In this document: positions 34,694 to 43,545 of the stretch, piece after piece
Numbering within the stretch: the first letter of the stretch is position 1
How the letters are laid out: each line of letters starts with the position of its first letter
Assembly: GCF_000212415.1 (NCBI RefSeq)
Contig: NC_015500.1
Location: 992,001-1,056,000, forward strand
Source: Treponema brennaborense DSM 12168
Lineage (GTDB): Bacteria; Spirochaetota; Spirochaetia; Treponematales; Treponemataceae
DNA: 64,000 nucleotides
Reading direction: 5' to 3'
Position numbers and translations under genes: made by a program
The notes under the pieces: generated by a model
What the model saw: only the letters and a program-made list of their open reading frames with translations
Database searches by the model: none
Told to the model about the DNA's origin: nothing

Positions 34694-35588
34694 TCCGTGA
34701 CATATCCGTGCGCTTTACGCGCACCGACTCTAAAAGCGCATGCAGACGCTCTTCGTCTGCGTCTTCGATGCAGCGGCGGAATTTTTCGAGCGACTGGCAG
34801 AACGCCGTCATATGGGCGAGCAGTTCTGTTCGGTTCGCCGTGAACAGTTCCGTCCACAGCGGCGCGTTTATCAAGGCGATTCTCGTTAAGTCTTCAAAAC
34901 TGCCGCCGCCGAACGCCGTAATCGAGGTGTCTTCGGCGCTGTCGACGAGCGCGGAAGCGATCACGTGGCACAATTGCGACGTAAACGCTATTTTGCGGTC
35001 GTGCGTGTGCGCGTCTGTTTCTATGATGCGGGTAAAGCCGATCGCCGTTACCAGATTTCTGAAAAAAGCCAGATGTTCCGGCGTGTTTTCCGGGCGCGGC
35101 ATGAGAATATAGTTCCGGTTCGAGAATATGGTACCCGCCGCGTGCGCGTATCCTTCTTTTTCGCTTCCGGCCATCGGATGACCTGAAATGAAGTCGACGT
35201 CGTCCCTGATCGAGCCGCCCAACCCCTCGAGCAGCGCGGTTTTGACGCCTGAAATATCGGTTACGACGGACTCCGGTTTGAACGAGTGCCGATGCGCCGT
35301 GATAAACTCGAGCGTTGCGTGCGGATACAAACAGACGAACACGACGTCGCATTGTGCGAGCATGGCGTCCGCCCGTTCCGGCGGAAAACCCGCTGCCGCG
35401 ATACCGTCCGCCTCGGCCTGCCGCAGCGAAGCAGCGTTCGCGTCGCAGGCGAGGATGCGGCCCGTCGCGCCGCTTCCGCCGAGAATGTTCGCGCGGATCG
35501 CCTTGGCGAGCGAACCGCCCATCAGACCGAGGCCGACGAAACCGTACGTGAGGTGCGCGCCGTTTTGGGAAACGATGCGGCCGCTCAC
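34671..35588 (-). CDS. tyrA: Prephenate dehydrogenase
   Basis: Converts prephenate to 4-hydroxyphenylpyruvate for tyrosine synthesis, using NAD(P). Seen: YGFVGLGLMGGSLAKAI (Rossmann GxGxxG) at the N-terminus, DVVFVCLYPHATLEFI, TDISGVKTALLEGL, the substrate-site SGHPMAGSEKEGYAHA and FTSQLCHVIASALV. Translation starts at GTG 35588, overlapping the aroF TGA (GTGA), which trims the longer open frame to 305 residues. No chorismate mutase or ACT domain is fused. Control is by the attenuator upstream of aroF. Confidence 0.93.
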   Translation of the reverse strand: MSGRIVSQNGAHLTYGFVGLGLMGGSLAKAIRANILGGSGATGRILACDANAASLRQAEADGIAAAGFPPERADAMLAQCDVVFVCLYPHATLEFITAHRHSFKPESVVTDISGVKTALLEGLGGSIRDDVDFISGHPMAGSEKEGYAHAAGTIFSNRNYILMPRPENTPEHLAFFRNLVTAIGFTRIIETDAHTHDRKIAFTSQLCHVIASALVDSAEDTSITAFGGGSFEDLTRIALINAPLWTELFTANRTELLAHMTAFCQSLEKFRRCIEDADEERLHALLESVRVKRTDMSRIDMKDRS

Positions 35589-36616
35589 AGCGTGCGGCCC
35601 TCTATCGCCGCGTATTGAGCCAGCTTTTTCATCAAATCGTCGAACTGGACGGGAGTGAGCGACTGCTCCCCGTCGCACAGCGCGCACTCGGGATTGTTGT
35701 GGACTTCCACCATAATTCCGTCCGCACCGGCGGCGACCGCCGCTTTTGCCAGCGTGGGAACCATCCAGCTGATGCCGCACGCGTGGCTGGGGTCGACGAC
35801 GACCGGCAAATGGCTTTCCTTTTTCAAAAACGGCACGGCGCTCAAGTCGAGCGTGTTGCGCGTATACTGATCGAAGCTGCGAATGCCGCGCTCGCACAGA
35901 ATCACGTTTTCGTTTCCGGCGGCCATGATGTATTCGGCCGACATAAGCAGTTCTTTTACCGTGTTCGCCAGTCCCCGCTTCAACAGGATCGGTTTTTTGC
36001 AGCTGCCGAGCTCTTTCAGCAAATCGAAATTCTGCATGTTGCGCGCGCCGATTTGAATCACGTCGACGCCGTCAAACAATTCAAGCTGCGTAATCGACAT
36101 CAGTTCCGTAACGATAGGCAAGCCGGTCGTTTTTTTTGCGGCAAGCAGCAATTCGATTCCTTCACAGCCGAGCCCCTGAAAGCTGTACGGACTGGTGCGG
36201 GGTTTGAACGCGCCGCCGCGCAGAAACCGCGCACCCGACGCTTTAACGCATTCGGCTATGTCGGTCAGCTGCTCTTCGCTTTCGACCGAACAGGGGCCGG
36301 CGATAACCGCGACGTTTCCGTCTCCGATCGCCGCGCTTGCCACGCCGATCTGATCCGCTGCAACCGTAACGGCGGTGTTTTCCGGGTGAAACGCGCGGTT
36401 CGCCATTTTGTACGGCGCTTGTACGCGCATCACCGTGTCCACGATGTGGTTCGCCTTAAAACTTTCGGGAGTCATGCGGCTCGTATCTCCGATAAGTCCT
36501 ACGATAGTATGGTCGGTTCCGTGCGAAATATGTACGCCCACGCCTTGCCGCTTCAAATTGGCAACGAATAAATCGATATCGGCTTTTGCCGCATCGGGTT
36601 TCAATACAACGATCAT
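35585..36616 (-). CDS. aroF: 3-deoxy-7-phosphoheptulonate (DAHP) synthase with N-terminal ferredoxin-like domain
   Basis: First step of the shikimate pathway, joining PEP and erythrose 4-phosphate. Residues 1-70 (MIVVLKPDAAKADIDLFVANL onward) are the ferredoxin-like domain that gives tyrosine feedback control in Thermotoga DAHP synthase. The catalytic barrel follows with VIAGPCSVES, LRGGAFKPRTSPYSFQGLG, PILLKRGLANT and VVVDPSHACG, the KDO8PS/type I-beta family. GAGGAG six bases before ATG 36616 sets the start (343 residues). It overlaps tyrA by four bases and is preceded by a Tyr/Phe-rich leader peptide and terminator. Both the enzyme and its transcription are thus likely tyrosine-responsive. 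Confidence 0.95.
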   Translation of the reverse strand: MIVVLKPDAAKADIDLFVANLKRQGVGVHISHGTDHTIVGLIGDTSRMTPESFKANHIVDTVMRVQAPYKMANRAFHPENTAVTVAADQIGVASAAIGDGNVAVIAGPCSVESEEQLTDIAECVKASGARFLRGGAFKPRTSPYSFQGLGCEGIELLLAAKKTTGLPIVTELMSITQLELFDGVDVIQIGARNMQNFDLLKELGSCKKPILLKRGLANTVKELLMSAEYIMAAGNENVILCERGIRSFDQYTRNTLDLSAVPFLKKESHLPVVVDPSHACGISWMVPTLAKAAVAAGADGIMVEVHNNPECALCDGEQSLTPVQFDDLMKKLAQYAAIEGRTL

Positions 36617-36702
36617 AATTGCTCCTCTCATATGAAGTCATTGCGTCTCGGCAATTTGCCGCCGGTGCACACGGCGGCTTTATTGCTGAAAACACCTCGG
36701 GA

Positions 36703-36735
36703 CAAAAAAAAGAGACCCTTACGCAGGGTCTCTTG
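36703..36735 (-). terminator. Attenuator terminator in the aroF-tyrA leader
   Basis: On the minus strand AAGAGACCC, loop TGCGTAA and GGGTCTCTT form a nine-bp stem followed by a run of T. It lies after the leader peptide and before aroF. Its 5' arm plus loop (ACCCTGCGT) is exactly complementary to ACGCAGGGT inside the leader ORF, so the two foldings are mutually exclusive. Confidence 0.88.
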
Positions 36736-36765
36736 TCAGTTCCGTCGGAAAATACTCCGGTTGCA

Positions 36766-36891
36766 TCAGTACGCTACAGCCGTACCACCCTGCGTGCAAC
36801 GAGAAGAATTCCAGTAATAAAAGTAAAAGTATACCGCGTTGTATGAGGTATTGGAATTGGTCAGTGCCGCACCGGCAGTTTGGGTATTCAT
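36766..36891 (-). CDS. Aromatic leader peptide (attenuation control ORF)
   Basis: A 41-codon ORF beginning MNTQTAGAALTNSNTSY, with codons 21-27 reading YFYFYYW, then NSSRCTQGGTAVAY and TGA. Six Tyr, two Phe and one Trp in 41 codons, seven of them consecutive, is the pattern of an amino-acid-sensing leader peptide. Ribosome stalling at these codons would leave ACGCAGGGT (codons 33-36) free to pair with the terminator's 5' arm and let polymerase continue into aroF-tyrA. It is too short for usual gene calling. No Shine-Dalgarno is present; the promoter puts +1 on its ATG. Confidence 0.85.
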   Translation of the reverse strand: MNTQTAGAALTNSNTSYNAVYFYFYYWNSSRCTQGGTAVAY

Positions 36892-36897
36892 GTTGTT

Positions 36898-36926
36898 ACT
36901 GTATCAAGATACATTTTTTTTGTCAA
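36898..36926 (-). promoter_or_regulatory. Promoter of the aroF leader, predicted leaderless
   Basis: On the minus strand TTGACA (36926-36921), 17 bases, TACAGT (36903-36898), AACAAC, then the leader ATG. The predicted +1 is 36891, the first base of the leader peptide. Confidence 0.75.
36900..36913 (-). promoter_or_regulatory. Operator-like inverted repeat in the aroF promoter
   Basis: TGTATC-TT-GATACA is a perfect 6+6 inverted repeat overlapping the spacer and the -10 box, where a bound repressor would block polymerase. It differs from the E. coli TyrR box in half-site and spacing. The regulator is unknown. Confidence 0.45.
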
Positions 36927-36929
36927 GCG

Positions 36930-36963
36930 CCTTAAAAAAATTGCTGCCTTAAAAAAATTGCTG
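36930..36963. repeat. Two tandem 17-bp repeats upstream of the aroF promoter
   Basis: CCTTAAAAAAATTGCTG occurs twice in direct succession (36930-36946 and 36947-36963), AT-rich and just above the -35 box. It could act as an upstream activating element, or may be chance duplication. Confidence 0.7.
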
Positions 36964-37081
36964 ACAACGCCGCGAAAAAGCACACCGGAGAAAAACGCCG
37001 CAACCGCAAGTAAAATCAAGCGAAAAGGTGCGTATTGTTTTATAATGAACGCAGAACGGTTAAAACGAGGTGAACGGACGA

Positions 37082-38047
37082 ATGTACGAATGGCAAAAGC
37101 AAATCCAATTGATTGTCGATGAAATCGACCGCTGTATCAAAAACTATAACGACGCGGCTTTGACGCTGTGCTTGCTTTCCTGCAAGCTGGGATATTCCGA
37201 ATTCCATACGACGAGAAAATTCAAGGAAATATCGGGTATGCAATTCCGCGATTATCTGCGGCAGCGAAAATTGGCCTTCGCGCTCAAAGAAGTACGGGAC
37301 AGCGGAAAAAGCATGTTGGATATCGCTTTCGAGTACGGATTTTCCTCTCACGAAGCTTTTACCCGGGCGTTTAAAGGCACGTACGGCGTTGCGCCGAGCG
37401 AATACCGGAAAAATCCGAAGCCCGTCGTACTGCGCACCAAGATAAACCCGTTCGACCGTTACTTTTTCGGATTAGGAGAAATCGGTATGATGAAATCTGA
37501 CGATGGTATTAAAATGTATTTCGTAACCATTCCCGCGCATAAGTTTCTGCACGTCAAAAACTATGAAAGCAACGGATATTGGGATTTTTGGCAGAAACAG
37601 GGGCTGATTCCGGGGCAGGACTGCGAAACGGTTTGCGGACTGTTAGACAGTATCAAGGGTAAATTGGACGATGCCGGCGGAAGCGAATCCAACGGAAGCA
37701 GCGGCCAGATCATGGCGTACATCAGCGATCCGGCCGGCAGACTGTGCGATTGGGGATTTTCGCGTACGGAGTGTTACGGAGTGCGGCTGCCGTCCGATTA
37801 TGCGGGCGAAGTACCGCCGCATATGCTGCTGACAGATATTCCCGAAGCCGAATACGTCGTGTTTGAACATGGTCCGTTCGATTATGAACAGGAAAACCGC
37901 AGTGTGGAAGAAAAAATGGAAAAGGCGATGGCTTCGTTCGATTCAGCGGATACCGGTTACCGCTTCGACACCACCCCGGGCCGGATACTCTACTTTTATC
38001 ACGATCCCGAGCGGTTTTGGAAGTACGTCAGACCGGTGCGGAAGTAG
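37082..38047 (+). CDS. AraC-family transcriptional regulator with GyrI-like effector domain
   Basis: Residues 1-105 hold two helix-turn-helix units of the AraC/XylS type (LTLCLLSCKLGYSEFHTTRKFKEISG and MLDIAFEYGFSSHEAFTRAFKGTYGVAPSEYRK). The remaining 200 residues resemble the GyrI-like/Rob C-terminal small-molecule domain (MYFVTIPAHKFLHVKNYES, YGVRLPSDYAGEVPPHMLLTDIPEAEYVVFEHG region). Such proteins sense hydrophobic compounds or toxins. I use ATG 37082 (321 residues); a GTG at 37070 is possible. It is divergent from the aroF leader, about 190 bases away, so control of that promoter is conceivable but unsupported. Confidence 0.88.
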   Translation: MYEWQKQIQLIVDEIDRCIKNYNDAALTLCLLSCKLGYSEFHTTRKFKEISGMQFRDYLRQRKLAFALKEVRDSGKSMLDIAFEYGFSSHEAFTRAFKGTYGVAPSEYRKNPKPVVLRTKINPFDRYFFGLGEIGMMKSDDGIKMYFVTIPAHKFLHVKNYESNGYWDFWQKQGLIPGQDCETVCGLLDSIKGKLDDAGGSESNGSSGQIMAYISDPAGRLCDWGFSRTECYGVRLPSDYAGEVPPHMLLTDIPEAEYVVFEHGPFDYEQENRSVEEKMEKAMASFDSADTGYRFDTTPGRILYFYHDPERFWKYVRPVRK

Positions 38048-38100
38048 CTGATAATCGAACGGAGGGGTACGCTGCGCAGTTTTGCGTCGTTCCGTTCGGC

Positions 38101-38129
38101 TTGGCAAAACGGAAGTGCTTTGATATAGT
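38101..38129 (+). promoter_or_regulatory. Promoter of the radical SAM gene, predicted leaderless
   Basis: TTGGCA (38101-38106), 17 bases, TATAGT (38124-38129), GAAATA, ATG. The predicted +1 is 38136, the start codon itself; no Shine-Dalgarno is present. Confidence 0.72.
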
Positions 38130-38135
38130 GAAATA

Positions 38136-40613
38136 ATGCACACTGCGTCTGAAACCGATGAAACAACCGATATCGTCATTATACAGCCGCCGCTCGTACA
38201 GCTGAACACGCCGTACCCGTCCGGCGCGTATCTGCAGGCGTTTTTCAAGCGGCTTCGCGCCGATCGTCCCGAATGGGGTATCGGCACCGTCCGCTGGGTG
38301 GACGCCGGACATCGGTTATACCGTGCGATTTTCAGTGCGGAGGGACTGACGCGCCTTTTCGCGCTCACGCAGGAAAAGGCGCTCGCGCTGGCTTGCAATG
38401 CCGAGCGGGAGGGGCGCGACAACGAGGCGTTCAACCTGCGCCGGTACGTTTCGATGCAGGCGCAGTGGATTCGCTGGATTCCGATCGTAACGGATATTCT
38501 GACCGGCGCGAATCGCGAACTGTGCCATGAATTCGTCCGTTCGCCGGCCGTACCGCGCGGCCAACGTATGGAAACGTTTCTTGCCGGATTGGAACGCGAC
38601 TGCGGCGCGGACGACGCGCGGATTTTGGCGTCGCTCGCGCTGGCCGACGTGGCCGATTATATCAGCGCGACCTTCGATCCCGCGTTTGCGCTGGTTCGGT
38701 ACGCCGAATCGCTCGCGCTCAGTACCGCCGGTTTTCAAGCGGTGGAAGCCGCGCTGAACGCGCCGATTCTGGCGGAATTTTACCGGCCGGTATTGGATGA
38801 AATTCTTTGCGAACTGGGTTCGACGCGCGGAGACTGCGGATCGCGCCTGCTGTGCTGCGTAAGCTGTCCGTTTCCCGGTACGCTTGCCGCGTCGCTTTAT
38901 ACCGGCCGCCGCGTAAAAGAACTGCTGGGGCCGCGCGCGTTCGTTTCTCTGGGCGGCGGATACGTGAACACGGAACTGCGCCGTACGAAGGACGCGCGGC
39001 TGGGGCAGTTTATCGACGCGCTCAGCTTTGACCGCGGATACGGTTCGTATTACGATTATTTCGACAACAGGCGGCGCGCCGGAACACACGGCGGTTCGGT
39101 GTTTCCGCTTTATAAAATGCGTCTGTTCGGAGCGGACGGCAGTGTTTGCGGCAACGCGGACGCAGAGCGCGCCGGTATGTTCGGTGTTTGCGGCAACGCG
39201 GATGCAGAGCGCGCCGGTATGTCCGGTGAGTGCGACGGCTCGTTCGCAGAGCGCGCCGGTGCCGCCTGCGTCGCGTACGAACGGGCGTGCACGCGCGAAT
39301 TGATTCCCGATTACGGGGGAATCGATTTTTCATCGTATCCGCGGCTCGCCGACTGCCGCAATCCCATGCACCGGCTTTGGTCTGACGGCGCATGGCTCAA
39401 AGCGTATCTGGCGCACGGCTGTTACTGGCATAAATGCGCGTTCTGTGATACGTCGCTCGATTACGTGCGCGCGTACTGTGCGACGGACGCGCGGAAACTG
39501 TACGAAGGGCTTTCCGTGCAGGCCGCGCGCTGCGGTGTGCGCGGCGTTCATTTCGTAGACGAGGCGGCGCCGCCGGTGCTGCTGCGTACCTTTGCGCTTG
39601 AAAATCTGAAATCCGCCGCACCGCTTTCATTTTGGGGCAATATCCGATATGAAAAAACCTTTACGCGCGATTTGGCCGACTTGCTCGCGCACGGCGGTAT
39701 GACCGGCGTTTCAGGCGGTATCGAAATCGCGTCCGGCAGCGGACTCGATGCGGTGTGCAAGGGAACGGATGTCGATTCGATCGTGGGCGCGTGCGCGGCG
39801 TTCAAGGAAGCGGGTATATTGACTCACGCGTACATGATTTACGGATATTGGCTCGAAACGCCGCAGCTGCTCGTCGATTCACTGGAAACGCTGCGCCAGC
39901 TGTTCGCGGCGGGATTGCTCGACAGTGCGTTCTGGCATAAATTTACGCTGACGCGGCATTCGCGCGTATACGGCGAATATTTAAACGGAGCGCATCCGGA
40001 TCTGCATCCGATCGTCGCGGCAGACGGTGCGGAGGATACTACTGCGGCAGGCGCCGCCGGTGCTTCCGTGTTTGCCGAAAACGCCGTGCGCTTTGAAGGC
40101 GACCAAAGAAGCGCGCGGTATGCGGATGCGCTGAACCGTTCGCTCGATTCCTGGATGCACGGCGCCGGACTTGAAACGCCGGTGGGCACATGGTTCGATT
40201 TTCCGATGCCGAAACCGTCGGTTCCGCGCGATTATATCGAAAAATCGATAGAACGGTACGAACGGAAGCGGAACCGTTCGTTCGCTGATTACGCGGCTTT
40301 CGCCGCTTCGGATTCAGGGGCGTACGTTTGGCTCGGCGGCAAACCGACGGCGGTGCGCGCCGGTACGGCCGGCGCCGCGCGGTTTCAATTGTGCTGGACG
40401 TATTTGAGCGAACTGCTGTACGCGGATTTTCCGGCGGATACCGGAGAGGCCGACGCCCGCCGGATTGCGGACGGACTGTTCGCGCTCTCTCCGCAGGCAA
40501 CCGGAGCCGGCGGCTCTCCTTTCCGCCTCGGAACGCTCCGCATTCCGGAAAAAATCTATCGCGCGGTTCGTGGGAACGGACTGTGCCGGACGCTGCTGGC
40601 GCTGAACGGCTGA
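38136..40613 (+). CDS. B12-binding-like radical SAM protein with CX4CX2C cluster motif
   Basis: 825 residues. The N-terminal 300 residues (IVIIQPPLVQLNTPYPSGAYLQAFF, then FVSLGGGYVNTEL) resemble the cobalamin-binding-like domain of class B radical SAM enzymes. The SAM barrel begins with HGCYWHKCAFCDTS, with Cys429, Cys434 and Cys437: a CX4CX2C spacing instead of the usual CX3CX2C. Later barrel strands include GVHFVDEAAPP and GVSGGIEIASGSGLD, which fit the family. Between the domains (residues 337-378) is a tandem peptide repeat. Substrate is unknown. The gene appears monocistronic, with a leaderless-type promoter, and ends 62 bases before uvrA. Confidence 0.82.
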   Translation: MHTASETDETTDIVIIQPPLVQLNTPYPSGAYLQAFFKRLRADRPEWGIGTVRWVDAGHRLYRAIFSAEGLTRLFALTQEKALALACNAEREGRDNEAFNLRRYVSMQAQWIRWIPIVTDILTGANRELCHEFVRSPAVPRGQRMETFLAGLERDCGADDARILASLALADVADYISATFDPAFALVRYAESLALSTAGFQAVEAALNAPILAEFYRPVLDEILCELGSTRGDCGSRLLCCVSCPFPGTLAASLYTGRRVKELLGPRAFVSLGGGYVNTELRRTKDARLGQFIDALSFDRGYGSYYDYFDNRRRAGTHGGSVFPLYKMRLFGADGSVCGNADAERAGMFGVCGNADAERAGMSGECDGSFAERAGAACVAYERACTRELIPDYGGIDFSSYPRLADCRNPMHRLWSDGAWLKAYLAHGCYWHKCAFCDTSLDYVRAYCATDARKLYEGLSVQAARCGVRGVHFVDEAAPPVLLRTFALENLKSAAPLSFWGNIRYEKTFTRDLADLLAHGGMTGVSGGIEIASGSGLDAVCKGTDVDSIVGACAAFKEAGILTHAYMIYGYWLETPQLLVDSLETLRQLFAAGLLDSAFWHKFTLTRHSRVYGEYLNGAHPDLHPIVAADGAEDTTAAGAAGASVFAENAVRFEGDQRSARYADALNRSLDSWMHGAGLETPVGTWFDFPMPKPSVPRDYIEKSIERYERKRNRSFADYAAFAASDSGAYVWLGGKPTAVRAGTAGAARFQLCWTYLSELLYADFPADTGEADARRIADGLFALSPQATGAGGSPFRLGTLRIPEKIYRAVRGNGLCRTLLALNG
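39144..39269 (+). repeat. Three 42-bp in-frame tandem repeats within the radical SAM gene
   Basis: Units start at 39144, 39186 and 39228, each coding 14 residues around VCGNADAERAGMFG. The first two are almost identical and the third is degenerate. They insert a Cys-containing low-complexity linker between the N-terminal domain and the SAM barrel. Confidence 0.88.
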
Positions 40614-40674
40614 TCTCTTGCGTTCTTTGCCGCAAATCGGTAAAATACTATACTATTGTGGAGTAGTTGGTAAT

Positions 40675-43545
40675 ATGGCAGAAAGCAGTAAACTGATAGT
40701 CAGAGGTGCGCGGGAGCACAATCTGAAAAACATAGACGTGGAACTTCCCCGGAATAAACTGGTCGTCGTTTCGGGTTTGTCCGGTTCGGGCAAGAGTTCT
40801 TTGGCGTTCGATACCATTTTTGCCGAGGGACAGCGACGGTACGTCGAAAGTCTTTCGGCGTATGCGCGGCAGTTTTTGGGGCGAATGGACAAGCCGGATA
40901 TCGATTATATCGAAGGTTTGTCGCCGGCCATTTCGATCGAGCAGAAAACGACGCATAAAAATCCCCGTTCGACGGTGGGAACGGTAACCGAAATTTACGA
41001 TTATTACCGGCTGTTGTTCGCCCGTATCGGTATTCCGCATTGTCCCGAATGCGGGCGCGAGATCTGCGAACAGTCTACCGATCAGATTATCGATACGATC
41101 ATGACCTGGCCCGAGGGAACCAAGATTCAGATTTTGGCGCCGGTGATTCATCGGAAAAAGGGCGAGCATCAGAAAGTCATAGAAGACGCGCGCAAGTCGG
41201 GGTTTATCCGCGCCCGCATCGACGGACTGATGGTAGAACTTGAAGATTCGGTCAAGCTCGACAAACAGAAAAAACATTCTATCGAACTGGTCGTCGACCG
41301 CATCGTGCTCAAAAACGACGTGCGCAAGCGGCTCGCCGGTTCAGTTGAAACGGCGCTGGCCAACACGAACGGTATTCTGGTGGTTACCCGCCGCGAAGCC
41401 GATTCCGACGGTACGTCCGCGGCCGACGCCGAAACGGAAGTGTTTTTTTCACAGAAAAACGCGTGCCCCGACTGCGGTATTTCGATTCCGGAATTGCAGC
41501 CGCGGCTGTTTTCGTTCAACAATCCGTTCGGCGCGTGTCCCGACTGTACGGGTTTGGGTGAAAAGATGGAATTCGATCTGGATCTGATCGTTCCGGACAA
41601 ATCGAAGTCGTTCGACGAAGGCGGCTTCGCGCCGTACAATCCCGATTCGGCGTGGAATCGGACGCGCTTTCAGGCGATTGCCGATTCGTACGGATTTAAA
41701 CTGTCCGATCCGTTCGATTCTCTTTCGGCACAGCAGCGGGATGTGCTTTTTTACGGTTCCGAAGAACCGATTCACTTCGTGTATCAGAAGCAGAGCGGCG
41801 AAGGGCATTCGGTGTACAACCAGCGCTGGATCGGTATTTACGCCGATCTGAAACGCCGCCACGCCGAGTCGTTTTCCGAAGCGCAGCGTGAAAATCTTGA
41901 AAAGTTTATGGCGCACCGCGTGTGCGAAACCTGCGGCGGTAAACGGCTCAAGCGCGAAGCGCTCGCCGTAACGGTGGGCGGCAAAAACATTCACGAATTG
42001 TGCCTGCTGTCCGTCGGCGACTCGATCGAATTTTTCGACGCGCTCACGCTGAGCGACACTGAAAAACAGATCGCCGCGCAGATCGAAAAGGAAATACGCG
42101 ACCGGCTGCGGTTTATGAAAAACGTCGGCCTCGATTATCTGACGCTCGAACGGGCGGCGGCGACCCTTTCCGGCGGTGAAGCGCAGCGTATTCGGCTGGC
42201 GACGCAGATCGGTTCCAGTCTGATGGGTGTGCTCTACATTCTGGACGAACCTTCGATCGGTCTGCATCAGCGCGACAATCAGCGGCTCATAGACACGCTG
42301 CTGTATCTGCGCGATTTGGGCAATACGCTCATCGTCGTCGAGCACGACGAGCAGACGCTGCGCACCGCCGACTGGATCGTAGATCTGGGGCCGGGCGCGG
42401 GCGTGCACGGCGGATACGTAGTCGCTTCGGGAACTCCCGATCAAGTGATGAAAGTGCCGGAAAGCCTGACCGGGCAGTATTTGGCCGGAACGCTCAAAAT
42501 GGACGTTCCCGCGCAGCGCCGCCCCGGCAGCGGACATTCGATCGTGCTCTCCGGTGTAACGGAGCACAATCTGAAAGACGTAACGGTGGAGATTCCGCTC
42601 GGCACGTTCACGTGCATCACCGGCGTGTCCGGTTCAGGAAAATCGACGCTGCTCAGCGACGTACTGTATCCGGCGGTTTCAAACCGGATCATGCGCACGT
42701 CGCATCCTGAGGGCGCGTACCGGAACATCAGCGGCCTTGAACACATCGATAAGGTTATCAATATAGATCAAAGTCCTATCGGACGCACGCCGCGGTCAAA
42801 TCCGGCAACGTACGTGGGCGTGTTCAACGGCATTCGCGATTTGTACGCGAGTCTGCCGGACGCGAAAGCGCGCGGCTTCAAACCGGGACGGTTCAGTTTC
42901 AACGTCAAGGGCGGCCGCTGTGAAAACTGTCAGGGCGCGGGAACTATTACGATCGAAATGAACTTTCTGCCCGACGTGTACATTCCGTGCGAAGTCTGCC
43001 GCGGCAAGCGGTTCAATCAGGAAACGCTCGACGTGCTGTACAAAGGCAAAAGCATTAGCGACGTACTGGACATGACGATAGAAGAAGCGGCCGATTTTTT
43101 TGCCCACATTCCGCACGTGGCGCGCAAACTTGAAACGCTGCTTTCCGTGGGACTCGGCTATATTCAGCTGGGGCAGTCGGCGCTCACGCTTTCAGGCGGA
43201 GAGGCGCAGCGCGTCAAACTGGCGAACGAACTGGCGCGCCGGTCTACGGGAAAAACGCTGTATATTCTGGACGAACCGACGACGGGACTGCATTTTGCGG
43301 ACGTAAAACAGCTTATGGAAGTGATCGGCCGTCTGGTTGATCAGGGAAATTCGGTCGTCATGATCGAGCACAATCTGGACGTCATTTTGCAGGCCGACCG
43401 GATTATCGATTTGGGGCCGGAAGGCGGTTTCCGCGGAGGTTCGATCGTCGCGGTCGGCACACCCGAACAGGTGGCGCAGTGCGAAGATTCGTACACCGGA
43501 CATTACGTCAAGGAAATGCTCGAACGCGGCGGAGCGAGTCGGTGA
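40675..43545 (+). CDS. uvrA: UvrABC excision repair subunit A
   Basis: DNA-damage recognition ATPase of nucleotide excision repair. The 956-residue protein contains two ABC ATPase halves: Walker [12 protein letters not shown] and [13 protein letters not shown] signatures [12 protein letters not shown] and [12 protein letters not shown], and the UvrB-contact and zinc regions with [16 protein letters not shown] and CENCQGAGT...CEVCRGKRF. The family N-terminus ([19 protein letters not shown]) sets the ATG at 40675, with GGAG some distance upstream. Its TGA overlaps the GTG of the following LptD-like gene. I recall the same order in T. pallidum (TP0514-TP0515). Confidence 0.98.
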   Translation: MAESSKLIVRGAREHNLKNIDVELPRNKLVVVSGLSGSGKSSLAFDTIFAEGQRRYVESLSAYARQFLGRMDKPDIDYIEGLSPAISIEQKTTHKNPRSTVGTVTEIYDYYRLLFARIGIPHCPECGREICEQSTDQIIDTIMTWPEGTKIQILAPVIHRKKGEHQKVIEDARKSGFIRARIDGLMVELEDSVKLDKQKKHSIELVVDRIVLKNDVRKRLAGSVETALANTNGILVVTRREADSDGTSAADAETEVFFSQKNACPDCGISIPELQPRLFSFNNPFGACPDCTGLGEKMEFDLDLIVPDKSKSFDEGGFAPYNPDSAWNRTRFQAIADSYGFKLSDPFDSLSAQQRDVLFYGSEEPIHFVYQKQSGEGHSVYNQRWIGIYADLKRRHAESFSEAQRENLEKFMAHRVCETCGGKRLKREALAVTVGGKNIHELCLLSVGDSIEFFDALTLSDTEKQIAAQIEKEIRDRLRFMKNVGLDYLTLERAAATLSGGEAQRIRLATQIGSSLMGVLYILDEPSIGLHQRDNQRLIDTLLYLRDLGNTLIVVEHDEQTLRTADWIVDLGPGAGVHGGYVVASGTPDQVMKVPESLTGQYLAGTLKMDVPAQRRPGSGHSIVLSGVTEHNLKDVTVEIPLGTFTCITGVSGSGKSTLLSDVLYPAVSNRIMRTSHPEGAYRNISGLEHIDKVINIDQSPIGRTPRSNPATYVGVFNGIRDLYASLPDAKARGFKPGRFSFNVKGGRCENCQGAGTITIEMNFLPDVYIPCEVCRGKRFNQETLDVLYKGKSISDVLDMTIEEAADFFAHIPHVARKLETLLSVGLGYIQLGQSALTLSGGEAQRVKLANELARRSTGKTLYILDEPTTGLHFADVKQLMEVIGRLVDQGNSVVMIEHNLDVILQADRIIDLGPEGGFRGGSIVAVGTPEQVAQCEDSYTGHYVKEMLERGGASR

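Noticed and set aside
36880-37122. 80-codon plus-strand frame upstream of the AraC gene
   Set aside because: It overlaps the aroF leader promoter and low-complexity repeats, has a Lys/Arg-rich product without motif and no ribosome binding site.
41449-42567. Long minus-strand open frame opposite uvrA
   Set aside because: Shadow of a strongly conserved gene; composition dominated by Arg, Phe and His; no motifs.
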